From: Thiobacillus sp.
Lineage (GTDB): Bacteria > Pseudomonadota > Gammaproteobacteria > Burkholderiales > Thiobacillaceae
NCBI GenBank assembly: GCA_016124745.1
Contig: WGNC01000012.1
Coordinates: 1-49,549, forward strand
DNA: 49,549 nt
Direction: 5' to 3'
Shown: one piece after another, positions 30,560 to 38,891 of the stretch
Position numbering within the stretch: position 1 is the first letter of the stretch
Layout of the letters: each line of letters starts with the position of its first letter
The notes under the pieces: generated by a model
What the model was told of the DNA's origin: nothing
Database searches by the model: none
Seen by the model: the letters and a program-made list of their open reading frames with translations, nothing else
Program-made: the position numbers and the translations under genes

Positions 30560-32614
30560 ATGCGTCAAACGGTTCTTCCGCTCGCCTTGGGCGCTGTCCT
30601 GGTTTCATCCGCCCATTCGGAAACCCTGCCGGAGTTTGTCGGTGAAACCATCGTCGTCACGCCTACCCGCTTTCCGCAGACCTTGTCCGGCCAGACCGCC
30701 AACACGACAGTGATCACCCGACAGGACATCGCGAACAACCCGCAGACGACGCTGCCTGGAATTCTCGCCGAGCAGGCCGGGATCGGCATGCGCGATCTGT
30801 TCGGCAACAATGCCGCTGCCAGTACGGTCGACATGCGCGGCTTCGGTGCCGCTGCCGGCCAAAATACCCTGATCCTGCTGGACGGTCGCCGTCTGAACGA
30901 TATCGATCTGTCCGCTGTCGACTGGGCAGCGCTGCCGCTTTCCGCGATCGAGCGCGTCGAAATCGTGCGCGGCGGCTCCAGCGTGCTGCATGGCTCGGGT
31001 GCCGTGGCGGGCGTGATCAACATCATCACGCGTTCCCCGCTCGGATTGCCCAATCAAGCATCGGGCAGGGTGCAGGCAGGCAGCTTCAATACTCAAGACT
31101 ACCAGCTGAGCGGCAACTATTCCGGCGAAACGGGCGGTCTTCGCTTGACGGCCGACCATTACCGCTCCGACGGCTGGCGCGACAACAACGAGAACATGCA
31201 AAGCAGTCTGAACGGCGATGCGCGTTACAGTCATGCGCTTGGCGAGCTGGTGTTCAAGTTTGGCGGCGCCAGCCAGGATCTGCGTCTGCCCGGTCCGCGC
31301 ACGGTCGATTCCAGCATGGGTCTCGACGAGCTTGAAACCGACCCGCGGGGCACCAGCACGCCGCTCGACTGGGCGAAGCGCCGTGGCTACCAGGGGGGGC
31401 TGAGCAACCGCGCCGAATTTGGCCGTAACGAACTCATGCTCGACCTGGACTATCGTACCAAGGGGCAGCAATCCTATTTCGACTATGGCGGCTACCCCGA
31501 CTACCGTGATGCCGATCTCGACATGTGGAGTTTTTTACCACGTGTGCTGCTGCCGTTCGAAACTGGCGACATCACGCACAATCTCGTGGTCGGGGTCGAT
31601 TTCGAGTGGTGGGACTACACGCTGCGTACCTCGAACGCCGAGGCCAATATCGGCACCCCCATCAATCATGTGACGGCCGATCAGAATACGACCGGCCTCT
31701 ATGCGCGGGACGAGGTGAGCTTGAGTCCGGCCACGCGCCTGGCGCTGGGTGGGCGCTACGAGTGGTTCGACCTCAGCGCAAACGACCAGTTTGACGCCAG
31801 CGCACCCGGGGGGGGTTACGGCAGCGGCGCACTGCCCGGCAGTCAGGACAAAACGCAGTATGCGCTCGAGTTGGGAATCAACCATCGCCTGAATCCGCAA
31901 CATGCGTTGTTTGCCCGGCTGGCGCGCAGCTTCCGCTTTGCCACGGTGGACGAGATCTATGAGTATTCACCGACGTATGAGCGCGAATTCCAGTTCCTCG
32001 AGCCGCAGACGTCGCAGGATGCGCAGCTTGGCTGGGAGTGGGGGGCTGGCGCAGATCGCCTGCGCGCTGCGGCGTATTACATGAAGGTGGATGATGAAAT
32101 TCACCTCGATGTCTACAACAGCGGCATCGGCAATACCAATTTGCCACCGCTGCAGCGCTATGGCGTCGAGCTGGAAGCGCATGGCCGCGTCAGCACGGTC
32201 GATCTGAGCGCGGCCTACACCCTGGCCTACGCAAAATTCACCGAGGGCACGCTCAACGGCGTCGACCTCGACGGCAAGGACGTTCCGCTCGTACCGCGCA
32301 GCAAGCTGTCGCTCGGCGCGGTCTGGCATATCGACGAGCTTACCCGGCTGAGCGCGGATGCCAACTACGTCAGCAGCCAACTCATGGATAACGACGAGAC
32401 CAACAGTTTCGCTCAGCGGATTCCGGCGTATACCCTGGTCGATCTCAAACTGGTCCGGCAGTCCGGCGCCTGGCAACTGTCCGCCGCGGTCAACAACCTG
32501 TTCGACGAGGCGTACTACACTTACGCCGTCCATAGCACCTACAACCCGGATCGCTTCAATGCCTATCCGCTGCCGGGGCGCAATGGCTGGGTCAGTGTGG
32601 CGTACACCTATTGA
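30560..32614 (+). CDS. btuB: TonB-dependent cobalamin receptor (BtuB-like)
   Basis: A 684-residue outer-membrane receptor. A signal peptide (LPLALGAVLVSSAHS) is followed by a TonB box (ETIVVTPTR), then the plug domain (TANTTVITRQDIANN to VEIVRGGSSVLHGSGAVAGVINIITR). The 22-strand beta-barrel ends with the NLFDEAYYTYA block and aromatic C-terminal YTY. The upstream cobalamin riboswitch and the downstream cob(I)alamin adenosyltransferase gene support cobalamin as substrate. The ATG at 30560 is chosen for the signal peptide. The stop lies 20 bases before cobO, so the two are probably co-transcribed. Confidence 0.92.
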   Translation: MRQTVLPLALGAVLVSSAHSETLPEFVGETIVVTPTRFPQTLSGQTANTTVITRQDIANNPQTTLPGILAEQAGIGMRDLFGNNAAASTVDMRGFGAAAGQNTLILLDGRRLNDIDLSAVDWAALPLSAIERVEIVRGGSSVLHGSGAVAGVINIITRSPLGLPNQASGRVQAGSFNTQDYQLSGNYSGETGGLRLTADHYRSDGWRDNNENMQSSLNGDARYSHALGELVFKFGGASQDLRLPGPRTVDSSMGLDELETDPRGTSTPLDWAKRRGYQGGLSNRAEFGRNELMLDLDYRTKGQQSYFDYGGYPDYRDADLDMWSFLPRVLLPFETGDITHNLVVGVDFEWWDYTLRTSNAEANIGTPINHVTADQNTTGLYARDEVSLSPATRLALGGRYEWFDLSANDQFDASAPGGGYGSGALPGSQDKTQYALELGINHRLNPQHALFARLARSFRFATVDEIYEYSPTYEREFQFLEPQTSQDAQLGWEWGAGADRLRAAAYYMKVDDEIHLDVYNSGIGNTNLPPLQRYGVELEAHGRVSTVDLSAAYTLAYAKFTEGTLNGVDLDGKDVPLVPRSKLSLGAVWHIDELTRLSADANYVSSQLMDNDETNSFAQRIPAYTLVDLKLVRQSGAWQLSAAVNNLFDEAYYTYAVHSTYNPDRFNAYPLPGRNGWVSVAYTY

Positions 32615-32634
32615 TTGGGTGCATGGGGACGATC

Positions 32635-33240
32635 ATGCAAGACGAATTGAAGAATGCGCGCCATAGGGCTCGCATGGCACGCAAGAAAAGCATCATCGAC
32701 GCCGCCATTGCTGCTGCAACCGATGAACGCGGACTTCTGATCGTCATCACCGGCAACGGCAAGGGCAAGAGCACCTCGGCTTTCGGCACGGTGGCGCGCG
32801 CGCTCGGCCATGGCATGAAGGTCGGGGTCTGCCAGTTCATCAAGAGCCGCACCGATACCGGCGAGGAAGCCTTTCTCGGCAGGCAGTCTGGAGTGGATTG
32901 GCATGTACTGGGTGATGGCTTCACCTGGGACACGCAGAACCGTGAACAGGACATCGCCACCGCACAACGCGGATGGGAAGTGGCACGCGTGATGCTGGCC
33001 GACCCGTCCTATCATCTGGTGGTGCTCGACGAGTTGACTTATCTGCTGAGCTACGGCTATCTCGACGGCGACAGCGTGCTGGATGCGCTGGCGCACCGGC
33101 CACCCATGCAGCATGTGATCGTGACCGGGCGTGGTGCATCCGACGCGTTGATCGAACTCGCCGACACGGTTTCCGTCATCGCCGACGAGAAGCACGCCTA
33201 CCGTGCCGGCGTGAAAGCGCAGCCCGGCATCGACCTGTAG
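32635..33240 (+). CDS. cobO: Cob(I)yrinic acid a,c-diamide adenosyltransferase
   Basis: A 201-residue CobO/BtuR-type enzyme that transfers the adenosyl group from ATP to reduced corrinoid. The P-loop is IVITGNGKGKSTSAFGTVARALGHGMKVGVCQFIKS. The family segments AQRGWEVARVMLADPSYHLVVLDELTYLLSYGYL and HVIVTGRGASDALIELADTVS are present. The ATG at 32635 is preceded by GGGGA at good spacing; ATG 32623 is possible. It is located downstream of btuB under the riboswitch, consistent with importing and adenosylating B12. Confidence 0.94.
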   Translation: MQDELKNARHRARMARKKSIIDAAIAAATDERGLLIVITGNGKGKSTSAFGTVARALGHGMKVGVCQFIKSRTDTGEEAFLGRQSGVDWHVLGDGFTWDTQNREQDIATAQRGWEVARVMLADPSYHLVVLDELTYLLSYGYLDGDSVLDALAHRPPMQHVIVTGRGASDALIELADTVSVIADEKHAYRAGVKAQPGIDL

Positions 33241-33317
33241 CCGTCGCTTCGCGACGCGTCATCATCCTGTAACCGCAATGCCATACAACGCAGACTTTGT
33301 CCTGGGTGGAGTCTGCC

Positions 33318-34505
33318 GTGCATATTCTGATGGTGTCCGACGTGTACTTCCCGCGCGTCAACGGCGTATCGACGTCGATCCAGACCCTGCGCCAGGCGCT
33401 GGCGGCGGCCGGACACAGCAGCGTTCTGGTGGCGCCGGACTATCCTGTTGCAACGGGTGAGGCCGGTATCGTGCGGGTGCCGGGCTGGCAGATTCCGCGC
33501 GACCCTGAGGACCGGCTGATGCATTCACGGGCACTCGCCGCCGCGCTGGACCGGCTCGACCCTGGCGATTTCGACCTGGTACACATCCACACTCCCTTCC
33601 TGGCGCACCGTGCTGGCGTGCGCTGGGCCCGCAAACATGGCCTGCCATGCGTCGAGACCTACCACACGCTGTTCGAGGAGTACTTCCATCACTACCTGCC
33701 GTTTCTGCCGAAAAGCTGGCTGGCCGCGGCGGCGCGAATGATTTCACGCAAGGAATGCGACGGTGTCAGCGCGGTGATCGCACCGTCATCGGCGATGAAG
33801 AACGCGCTCCTGGCCTATGGTGTCCACAGCCCCATCCACATCATCCCGACCGGCCTGCGGCTGGCCGACTTTTCAAACTGCGACGGCCCCGCGTTCCGCG
33901 CGCGCCACGGCATTTCCCCTGAACGCCCGGTGATGGCTTATGTGGGTCGGGTGGCATTCGAAAAGAATCTGGATTTTCTGCTGCGCGTGACCGAGCGGGT
34001 TCGGCGTGACCTGCCTGACGTGCTCTTCGTGATCGCCGGGGAGGGACCTGCGCGCGCGTCACTCGAGCGCGCGGTGGCAAAACGAGGGCTCACGAACAAT
34101 GTGCGTTTCGTCGGCTATCTCGAGCGCAGCACAGAGCTGCCGGCCTGTTACTGTGCCGCTGATGCCTTCGTGTTCGCATCGAAGACCGAAACCCAGGGGC
34201 TGGTGCTGCTGGAAGCGATGGCTCTCGGCGTACCGGTGGTGGGGCTGGCCGAAATGGGGACCAAGGATGTGCTACAGGAAGGCGCGGGATGCCGTATTGC
34301 GCCGGACGACGTCGCCGGCTTTGCGGGCATTCTCAAGCCGCTGCTGTGCGATCGCAGTGCAGGCCAGGCGCTGGGCGAAGCAGGCAAATCGTATGCCGCC
34401 GGCTGGAGCGAGACGAAAATGGAGTCTGAGATTTTACGGCTTTACCAGTCGCTGGTCTCGCCAAAGAACAGCGAGCGGGATTATGCTTTGGCCGCCGTTT
34501 CGTGA
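33318..34505 (+). CDS. Glycosyltransferase family 4 (GT-B fold)
   Basis: A 395-residue cytoplasmic or membrane-peripheral glycosyltransferase. The N-terminus reads VHILMVSDVYFPRVNGVSTSIQTLRQALAAAGH, typical of diacylglycerol or phosphatidylinositol glycosyltransferases of GT4. The donor-binding half shows YVGRVAFEKNLDFLLR, FVIAGEGPARASLERAV and the EX7E motif region FASKTETQGLVLLEAMALGVPVVG. A GTG start at 33318 with GGTGGAG six bases upstream is chosen; a TTG frame start at 33297 lacks this. A lipid acceptor is inferred. It precedes a mechanosensitive channel gene with 28 bases between. Confidence 0.88.
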   Translation: MHILMVSDVYFPRVNGVSTSIQTLRQALAAAGHSSVLVAPDYPVATGEAGIVRVPGWQIPRDPEDRLMHSRALAAALDRLDPGDFDLVHIHTPFLAHRAGVRWARKHGLPCVETYHTLFEEYFHHYLPFLPKSWLAAAARMISRKECDGVSAVIAPSSAMKNALLAYGVHSPIHIIPTGLRLADFSNCDGPAFRARHGISPERPVMAYVGRVAFEKNLDFLLRVTERVRRDLPDVLFVIAGEGPARASLERAVAKRGLTNNVRFVGYLERSTELPACYCAADAFVFASKTETQGLVLLEAMALGVPVVGLAEMGTKDVLQEGAGCRIAPDDVAGFAGILKPLLCDRSAGQALGEAGKSYAAGWSETKMESEILRLYQSLVSPKNSERDYALAAVS

Positions 34506-34533
34506 CATTCGCGACCAAATCAGGGAGACCACC

Positions 34534-35352
34534 ATGGATCAGGATATTCAGAAATACACCGACATCGCCGCCACCTACGCCACTGAAGCGGGGTTGAAGA
34601 TTCTGGCCGCGATTGCCTTCTGGATTGTCGGCCGCTGGCTCATCGGGCTGGCAGGCCGCATGCTCCAGAGCGTGCTGGAAAAGCAGCATGTCGACCCCAC
34701 GCTGATGCGCTACATCGGCAGCTTCGTCGCGGTCACCCTCAACATCGTGCTGGTGGTCGCCATCCTCGGCTACTTCGGCGTGCAGACGACCACATTCGCC
34801 GCCCTGGTCGCCGGCATCGGCATCGCGATCGGCGCGGCGTGGGGCGGGCTGCTGTCCAACTTTGCCGCCGGCGCGTTCCTTATCGTGCTGAAACCGTTCA
34901 AGGTCGGTGATTTCATCACCGCGGGCGGGTTGACCGGCACGGTCAAGGAAATCGGCCTGTTCGCCACCGCGATCAACACCCCCGACAACGTATTGTCCAT
35001 CGTCGGCAACAGCAAGATTTTCGGCGACACCATCCAGAATTTCAGTGCCAATCCCTTTCGCCGGGTCGACCTCAAATGCCAGCTTGCCGGTAACGCCGAT
35101 CACGTCGCCGCCATGCAATTGCTGCGTGAAAGATTGCAGACTCTCCCCAACGTTGTTGCCGAGCCCGCGGTCGAAGTCGAAATCCTGGAATTCAATCTGG
35201 TCGGTCCGGTTCTCGTGGTGCGTCCGTATTGCCACACGGATCATTACTGGCAGGTGTATTTCGACGGCAACCGCATGATCCGCGAAGCACTGGCCGAGGC
35301 TGGATTCCCGGCGCCGGTGCCTGCCCAACTGATGCTCACCCGCGCCGCTTGA
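34534..35352 (+). CDS. MscS-family mechanosensitive ion channel
   Basis: A 272-residue inner-membrane channel that opens on membrane tension in hypo-osmotic shock. Three transmembrane helices occupy about residues 20-42, 62-82 and 88-108. The pore-lining TM3 reads ALVAGIGIAIGAAWGGLLSNFAAGAFLIVLKPFKVGDFI, the classic MscS signature. The C-terminal cage domain follows. An AGGGAG ribosome binding site precedes the ATG. Its stop overlaps the TTG start of gluQ (TTGA). Confidence 0.93.
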   Translation: MDQDIQKYTDIAATYATEAGLKILAAIAFWIVGRWLIGLAGRMLQSVLEKQHVDPTLMRYIGSFVAVTLNIVLVVAILGYFGVQTTTFAALVAGIGIAIGAAWGGLLSNFAAGAFLIVLKPFKVGDFITAGGLTGTVKEIGLFATAINTPDNVLSIVGNSKIFGDTIQNFSANPFRRVDLKCQLAGNADHVAAMQLLRERLQTLPNVVAEPAVEVEILEFNLVGPVLVVRPYCHTDHYWQVYFDGNRMIREALAEAGFPAPVPAQLMLTRAA

Positions 35353-36257
35353 GGGATGTCCCGGCCTACGTCGGCCGCTTCGCGCCCTCCCCCACGGGCC
35401 CGCTGCACTTCGGCTCGCTCGTCGCCGCGCTGGCGAGCTGGCTCGATGCGCGTGCGGCGGGCGGGCGCTGGCTGGTGCGCATGGAGGATCTCGACCGCCC
35501 CCGCTGCGAGCCTGGCGCGGCGGATAGCATCCTGCGCCAGCTGGATGCCTACGGGCTGCAATGGGACGGCACAGTGCTCGTCCAGTCGCTGCGCGACGAC
35601 GCCTATGCGGCAGCTCTCGCTGCACTGCAGGCCGTCGGCGCGGTCTATCCGTGCGCCTGCACGCGCAGCCAGCTCGCGCAGGCGCCGCGCAACCACGAGA
35701 GCGAGATCATTTATCCGGGCACCTGCCGCAATGGCCTGGCGGCGGGCGCAATCGCGCGCGCGTGGCGGGTCAGGGTGCCGGATGCAGCTAGTCGCTTTCA
35801 CGACCGTATCCACGGCGAACTGACACAGAACCTGGCGCACGATGTCGGCGACTTCATCGTCAAGCGTGCCGACGGATGGTTCGCCTACCAATTGGCGGTG
35901 GTGGTCGACGATGCCTTCCAGGGCATCACCGATGTCGTGCGTGGCGCCGATTTGCTGTGGAACACGCCGCGCCAGATTTACCTGCAAACCCTGCTCGGTC
36001 TGCCGATGCCGCGCTATGCCCACGTGCCGCTCATCACCAATGCCGCCGGGCAGAAGCTGTCCAAGCAGACCCGTGCTCCGGCCCTGCCCGGCGCCGGGCA
36101 GGGTGCGGTCATGACGCAGGCACTCGCAGCAATCGGCCATGCGCCAGCGCGCGAACTGGCCGGCGCCGGTCCGGCCGAACTGCTGGCGTGGGCGAGCGCA
36201 AGCTGGCAAATCAAAAACGTGCCGCGGCATCCAGCCATTGCCAACACCCCCCCCTGA
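35349..36257 (+). CDS. gluQ: Glutamyl-Q tRNA(Asp) synthetase
   Basis: A 302-residue paralogue of the GluRS catalytic core that attaches glutamate to queuosine in tRNA-Asp. The HIGH-type motif is GRFAPSPTGPLHFGSL, the KMSKS counterpart is KLSKQ, and the zinc site uses CACxR.. and YPGTCR (Cys and Tyr residues at about 100-123). The anticodon-binding domain of GluRS is absent, as expected. The start is taken as a TTG at 35349 because this gives family length and overlaps the mscS stop (TTGA). No better codon exists before the HIGH motif. The C-terminus ends in an eight-C run. Confidence 0.92.
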   Translation: MRDVPAYVGRFAPSPTGPLHFGSLVAALASWLDARAAGGRWLVRMEDLDRPRCEPGAADSILRQLDAYGLQWDGTVLVQSLRDDAYAAALAALQAVGAVYPCACTRSQLAQAPRNHESEIIYPGTCRNGLAAGAIARAWRVRVPDAASRFHDRIHGELTQNLAHDVGDFIVKRADGWFAYQLAVVVDDAFQGITDVVRGADLLWNTPRQIYLQTLLGLPMPRYAHVPLITNAAGQKLSKQTRAPALPGAGQGAVMTQALAAIGHAPARELAGAGPAELLAWASASWQIKNVPRHPAIANTPP

Positions 36258-36266
36258 CTGGACAAT

Positions 36267-36294
36267 CCGCTCACCGCTCACCGCTCACTGCTCA
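36267..36294 (+). repeat. Four tandem CCGCTCA heptanucleotides upstream of the unknown gene
   Basis: CCGCTCA occurs three times exactly and a fourth time as CTGCTCA, at 36267-36294, between the gluQ stop and the ATG at 36305. Such 7-bp repeats can change copy number by slippage. They form most of the leader of the next gene. Confidence 0.8.
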
Positions 36295-36304
36295 CCGATA
36301 AGCC

Positions 36305-36859
36305 ATGGCCCAACTCCCCCCCGCCGTCGACCAGGTCCTGCGCGTCCATGCCGCCTTCATTCACACCGTCGTCGATGCACTGCGCGACCGCAGCCAGTTG
36401 CCCGGGCTGATGAAGCAGCTCGACGCCGCCGAGCAGGCAGGCTGGGCGCGGCTGGTTGGCGCGCTGCGCCACGTCATCAACGGCCGCCGCGACCCTTCGA
36501 TCAAGCTGGGACTCGACGAGGAAGACGCCATCCTGCTCGACGCCATCCTGCGGGGCTTCGATAACCCGGCAAGCTTGCCCGCGCTCGATGCCCAGCCGGA
36601 CGGCAGCGCCGCGGCACCCGGCCTCGCTGCGCTCATCGATGCCTCGGCGCGCGGAGACGCCCAGGCGATGTCGGTGCTCGCCAACATGGCCGAGCAGATG
36701 ATGAAAGCGGGGGGCGACATGGCGCTGCTAGGCGGACGGATGCGGCGGCTGGTCAACGGCGAGCGCGACGCCGACCAGCTGGTTGCGGGGATGGGTCCGC
36801 TCGGCCGCGAGCTGCTGATCAGTCTGCTCGACGAACTGGCGAGATTGCGGCCGCAGTGA
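36305..36859 (+). CDS. Conserved-looking helical protein of unknown function
   Basis: A 184-residue, mainly helical cytoplasmic protein (PAVDQVLRVHAAFIHTVVDALRD; then GWARLVGALRHVINGRRDP; and later AMSVLANMAEQMMKAGGDMALLGGRMRRLVNGERDADQL). It has no signal peptide or membrane segment and no motif I recognise. The coding pattern and length argue for a real gene. It sits 47 bases after gluQ, with heptanucleotide repeats between and no clear ribosome binding site. Confidence 0.75.
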   Translation: MAQLPPAVDQVLRVHAAFIHTVVDALRDRSQLPGLMKQLDAAEQAGWARLVGALRHVINGRRDPSIKLGLDEEDAILLDAILRGFDNPASLPALDAQPDGSAAAPGLAALIDASARGDAQAMSVLANMAEQMMKAGGDMALLGGRMRRLVNGERDADQLVAGMGPLGRELLISLLDELARLRPQ

Positions 36860-36904
36860 CCGCCCTTGCTGTTTCGCGGGCTTGTCGTCGGCGCGCAGGG
36901 AATT

Positions 36905-36934
36905 TTGACAGGCCATGCCCGCGTCAGCTAAAAT
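36905..36934 (+). promoter_or_regulatory. Sigma70-like promoter of tRNA-Met
   Basis: TTGACA at 36905-36910 and TAAAAT at 36929-36934, separated by 18 bases, with a GC-rich discriminator (GCGCGCC) after it, typical of stable-RNA promoters. The tRNA begins 43 bases after the -10 box. Confidence 0.75.
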
Positions 36935-36977
36935 GCGCGCCTTTTCGGCGGTCATTCGCCGCAGATGCAGTCCCCAA

Positions 36978-37054
36978 GGTGATGTAGCTCAGTCGGTTAG
37001 AGCATCGGATTCATAATCCGGGGGTCGGTGGTTCAAGTCCACTCATCACCACCA
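36978..37054 (+). tRNA. tRNA-Met (anticodon CAT), elongator
   Basis: A complete 77-nt cloverleaf: acceptor GGTGATG pairs with CATCACC, discriminator A and encoded CCA. The D arm is GCTCAG-TCGGTTA-GAGC. The anticodon arm GGATTCATAATCC has CAT in the loop, and the T arm is GGTGGTTCAAGTCCACT-like. It pairs at position 1-72 (G-C), unlike initiator tRNA. An Ile2 identity (lysidine-modified CAT) cannot be ruled out fully, but the arms match elongator Met better. Confidence 0.93.
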
Positions 37055-37429
37055 CATCCTTTTCGTTGCCGCTTTGATCGAAAGCAGCTGCGAAATCCCT
37101 GCCCCCAGTCTATTCACTGTCCCGGCATATGATTCCAGCAACCGTGGTCGACCGTTTTCTCTCCCGATCAAGTCCGCACGAATGCGGAGTTTCGAATCTT
37201 CCGGGAATTCGCCTGGAAGCGGGCTACGCTGCGCACCCGCTGGCACGTCCGGTCGCGCGCCTGCCTTTGTGCCCGCAAGGGGTAGGCCGGATTCGTAAAG
37301 CCACTAAAGCGGCAACGACTCCGCTCTCGCGCCTCCTTGCCTACCCCGGTAGGCTGCTGCTTCGTTGCTTCGTGGCAGACACCCGCCCAAACGCACCATC
37401 GGGTGCGTCCGACTACGGTTGCTAGGATC
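37055..37429. other. Gene-free interval between tRNA-Met and miaB
   Basis: About 375 bases with no convincing gene. It contains a short perfect hairpin, ACGCACC-ATC-GGTGCGT, at about 37395-37412, within 20 bases of the miaB start. No terminator with T run follows the tRNA that I can see. The open frames here (e.g. 37129-37425) have no domain features. Confidence 0.5.
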
Positions 37430-38767
37430 ATGAAGAAGATCTACATCAAAACCTTCGGTTGCCAGATGAACGAGTACGATTCGGACAAGATGGCCGACGT
37501 AATGGGTGCCGCCGAAGGCCTGACCCCGACCCCCACCCCGGACGACGCGGACGTCATTCTGTTCAACACCTGCTCGGTGCGCGAGAAGGCGCAGGAAAAG
37601 GTGTTCCACGAACTCGGCCGGGTGCGGCATCTCAAACAACTGAACCCCGATCTCATCATCGGCGTCGGCGGCTGCGTGGCGTCGCAGGAAGGCGCGGCCA
37701 TCGTGTCGCGCGCGTCCTTTGTCGATGTGGTGTTCGGCCCACAGACGCTGCACCGCCTGCCCGAACTGATCGCGAAAAAGCGCGCAACCGGCCGTGCGCA
37801 GGTCGACATCAGCTTTCCCGAAATCGAAAAATTCGACCACCTGCCACCGGCGCGCGTCGAAGGCGCATCGGCCTTCGTCTCGATCATGGAAGGCTGCTCC
37901 AAGTACTGCACGTTTTGCGTCGTGCCCTATACGCGCGGCGAGGAAGTCTCGCGGCCGTTCGACGACGTCATTGCCGAAGTCGACGACCTCGCCGGGCGCG
38001 GCGTGAAGGAAGTCACCCTGCTGGGGCAGAACGTCAACGCCTACCAGGGCGCATTGCACGAGGGCGGCACCGCCGACTTTGCCTACCTGCTGGAAATGGT
38101 CCACGAGATTCCGGGCATCGAGCGTATCCGCTACACCACCAGCCACCCGCGCGAAATGACGCCGCGGCTGATCGAGTGCTACGGCAAGTTGCCCAAGCTG
38201 GTGTCTCATTTGCACCTGCCGGTGCAGTCGGGTTCCGACCGCATCCTCGCAGCGATGAAGCGCGGCCACAGCGTCCTCGAATTCAAGTCCATCGTCAGGA
38301 AGCTGCGCGAACAGCGCCCCGACCTGTGCCTGTCGTCGGATTTCATCGTCGGCTTTCCGGGCGAGACCGAAGCCGATTTCGAAGCGACGATGAAGCTGAT
38401 CCGCGAACTCGACTTCGACGCCAGCTTCTCCTTCATCTACAGCAAGCGGCCCGGCACGCCCGCGTCGGACTACCCGGACGACGTTGCGGCTGGACTGAAG
38501 ACCCAGCGCCTGATGAAGCTGCAGGCGCAGATCGAGGCGCAGGCACAGCAGGTGAACCAGGCCATGGTCGGCACCGTGCAGCGCGTGCTGGTCGAGGGCC
38601 ACGCCCGCAAGAACGTGGAAGAACTCGCCGGCCGCACCGACAATAACCGCATCGTCAACTTCGCCGGACAGCCGCGCCTGATCGGACAGTTCGTTGACGT
38701 CACTATCACCCAGGCGCTGCCGCACAGTCTGCGCGGCGAAGTCATTATGGTTGAATGCCAATCTTGA
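37430..38767 (+). CDS. miaB: tRNA-2-methylthio-N6-dimethylallyladenosine synthase
   Basis: A 445-residue radical-SAM methylthiotransferase that modifies A37 of tRNAs reading UNN codons. The N-terminal UPF0004 domain has three cluster cysteines ([28 protein letters not shown]). The radical-SAM CxxxCxxC is [20 protein letters not shown]. The central blocks [11 protein letters not shown] and [12 protein letters not shown] and the C-terminal TRAM domain are present. The start has weak AGGA upstream. It begins the conserved miaB-ybeZ-ybeY-ybeX cluster and is separated from ybeZ by a palindromic repeat. Confidence 0.96.
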   Translation: MKKIYIKTFGCQMNEYDSDKMADVMGAAEGLTPTPTPDDADVILFNTCSVREKAQEKVFHELGRVRHLKQLNPDLIIGVGGCVASQEGAAIVSRASFVDVVFGPQTLHRLPELIAKKRATGRAQVDISFPEIEKFDHLPPARVEGASAFVSIMEGCSKYCTFCVVPYTRGEEVSRPFDDVIAEVDDLAGRGVKEVTLLGQNVNAYQGALHEGGTADFAYLLEMVHEIPGIERIRYTTSHPREMTPRLIECYGKLPKLVSHLHLPVQSGSDRILAAMKRGHSVLEFKSIVRKLREQRPDLCLSSDFIVGFPGETEADFEATMKLIRELDFDASFSFIYSKRPGTPASDYPDDVAAGLKTQRLMKLQAQIEAQAQQVNQAMVGTVQRVLVEGHARKNVEELAGRTDNNRIVNFAGQPRLIGQFVDVTITQALPHSLRGEVIMVECQS

Positions 38768-38788
38768 GACATGAGAAATCCCCAAGGG

Positions 38789-38882
38789 CCGTTCGGGCTG
38801 AGCTTGTCGAAGCCTGTCCTGAGCTTGCCGAAGCGGCCCCTTCGCGATCACTACGGCGCTTCGACAAGCTCAGCGCGAACGG
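38789..38882. repeat. REP-like palindromic element between miaB and phoH-like gene
   Basis: The arms at 38789-38813 and 38858-38882 are inverted copies of 25 bases with a single mismatch, core CTGAGCTTGTCGAAG. A third, degenerate copy (CTGAGCTTGCCGAAG) lies between them. It forms a long hairpin in the gap between two co-oriented genes. Related copies occur at 41163-41291 and near 43332. Confidence 0.85.
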
Positions 38883-38891
38883 GCTGCTACC

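Noticed and set aside
36978..37054. tRNA-Met as an integration site of a mobile element
   Set aside because: No integrase and no repeated tRNA 3' end could be found downstream in the window.
37395..37412. Hairpin upstream of miaB as a terminator
   Set aside because: It has no T run after it; at most a weak leader structure.
37304..38851. 515-codon antisense frame over miaB
   Set aside because: It runs into the palindromic repeat and has no recognisable motifs.
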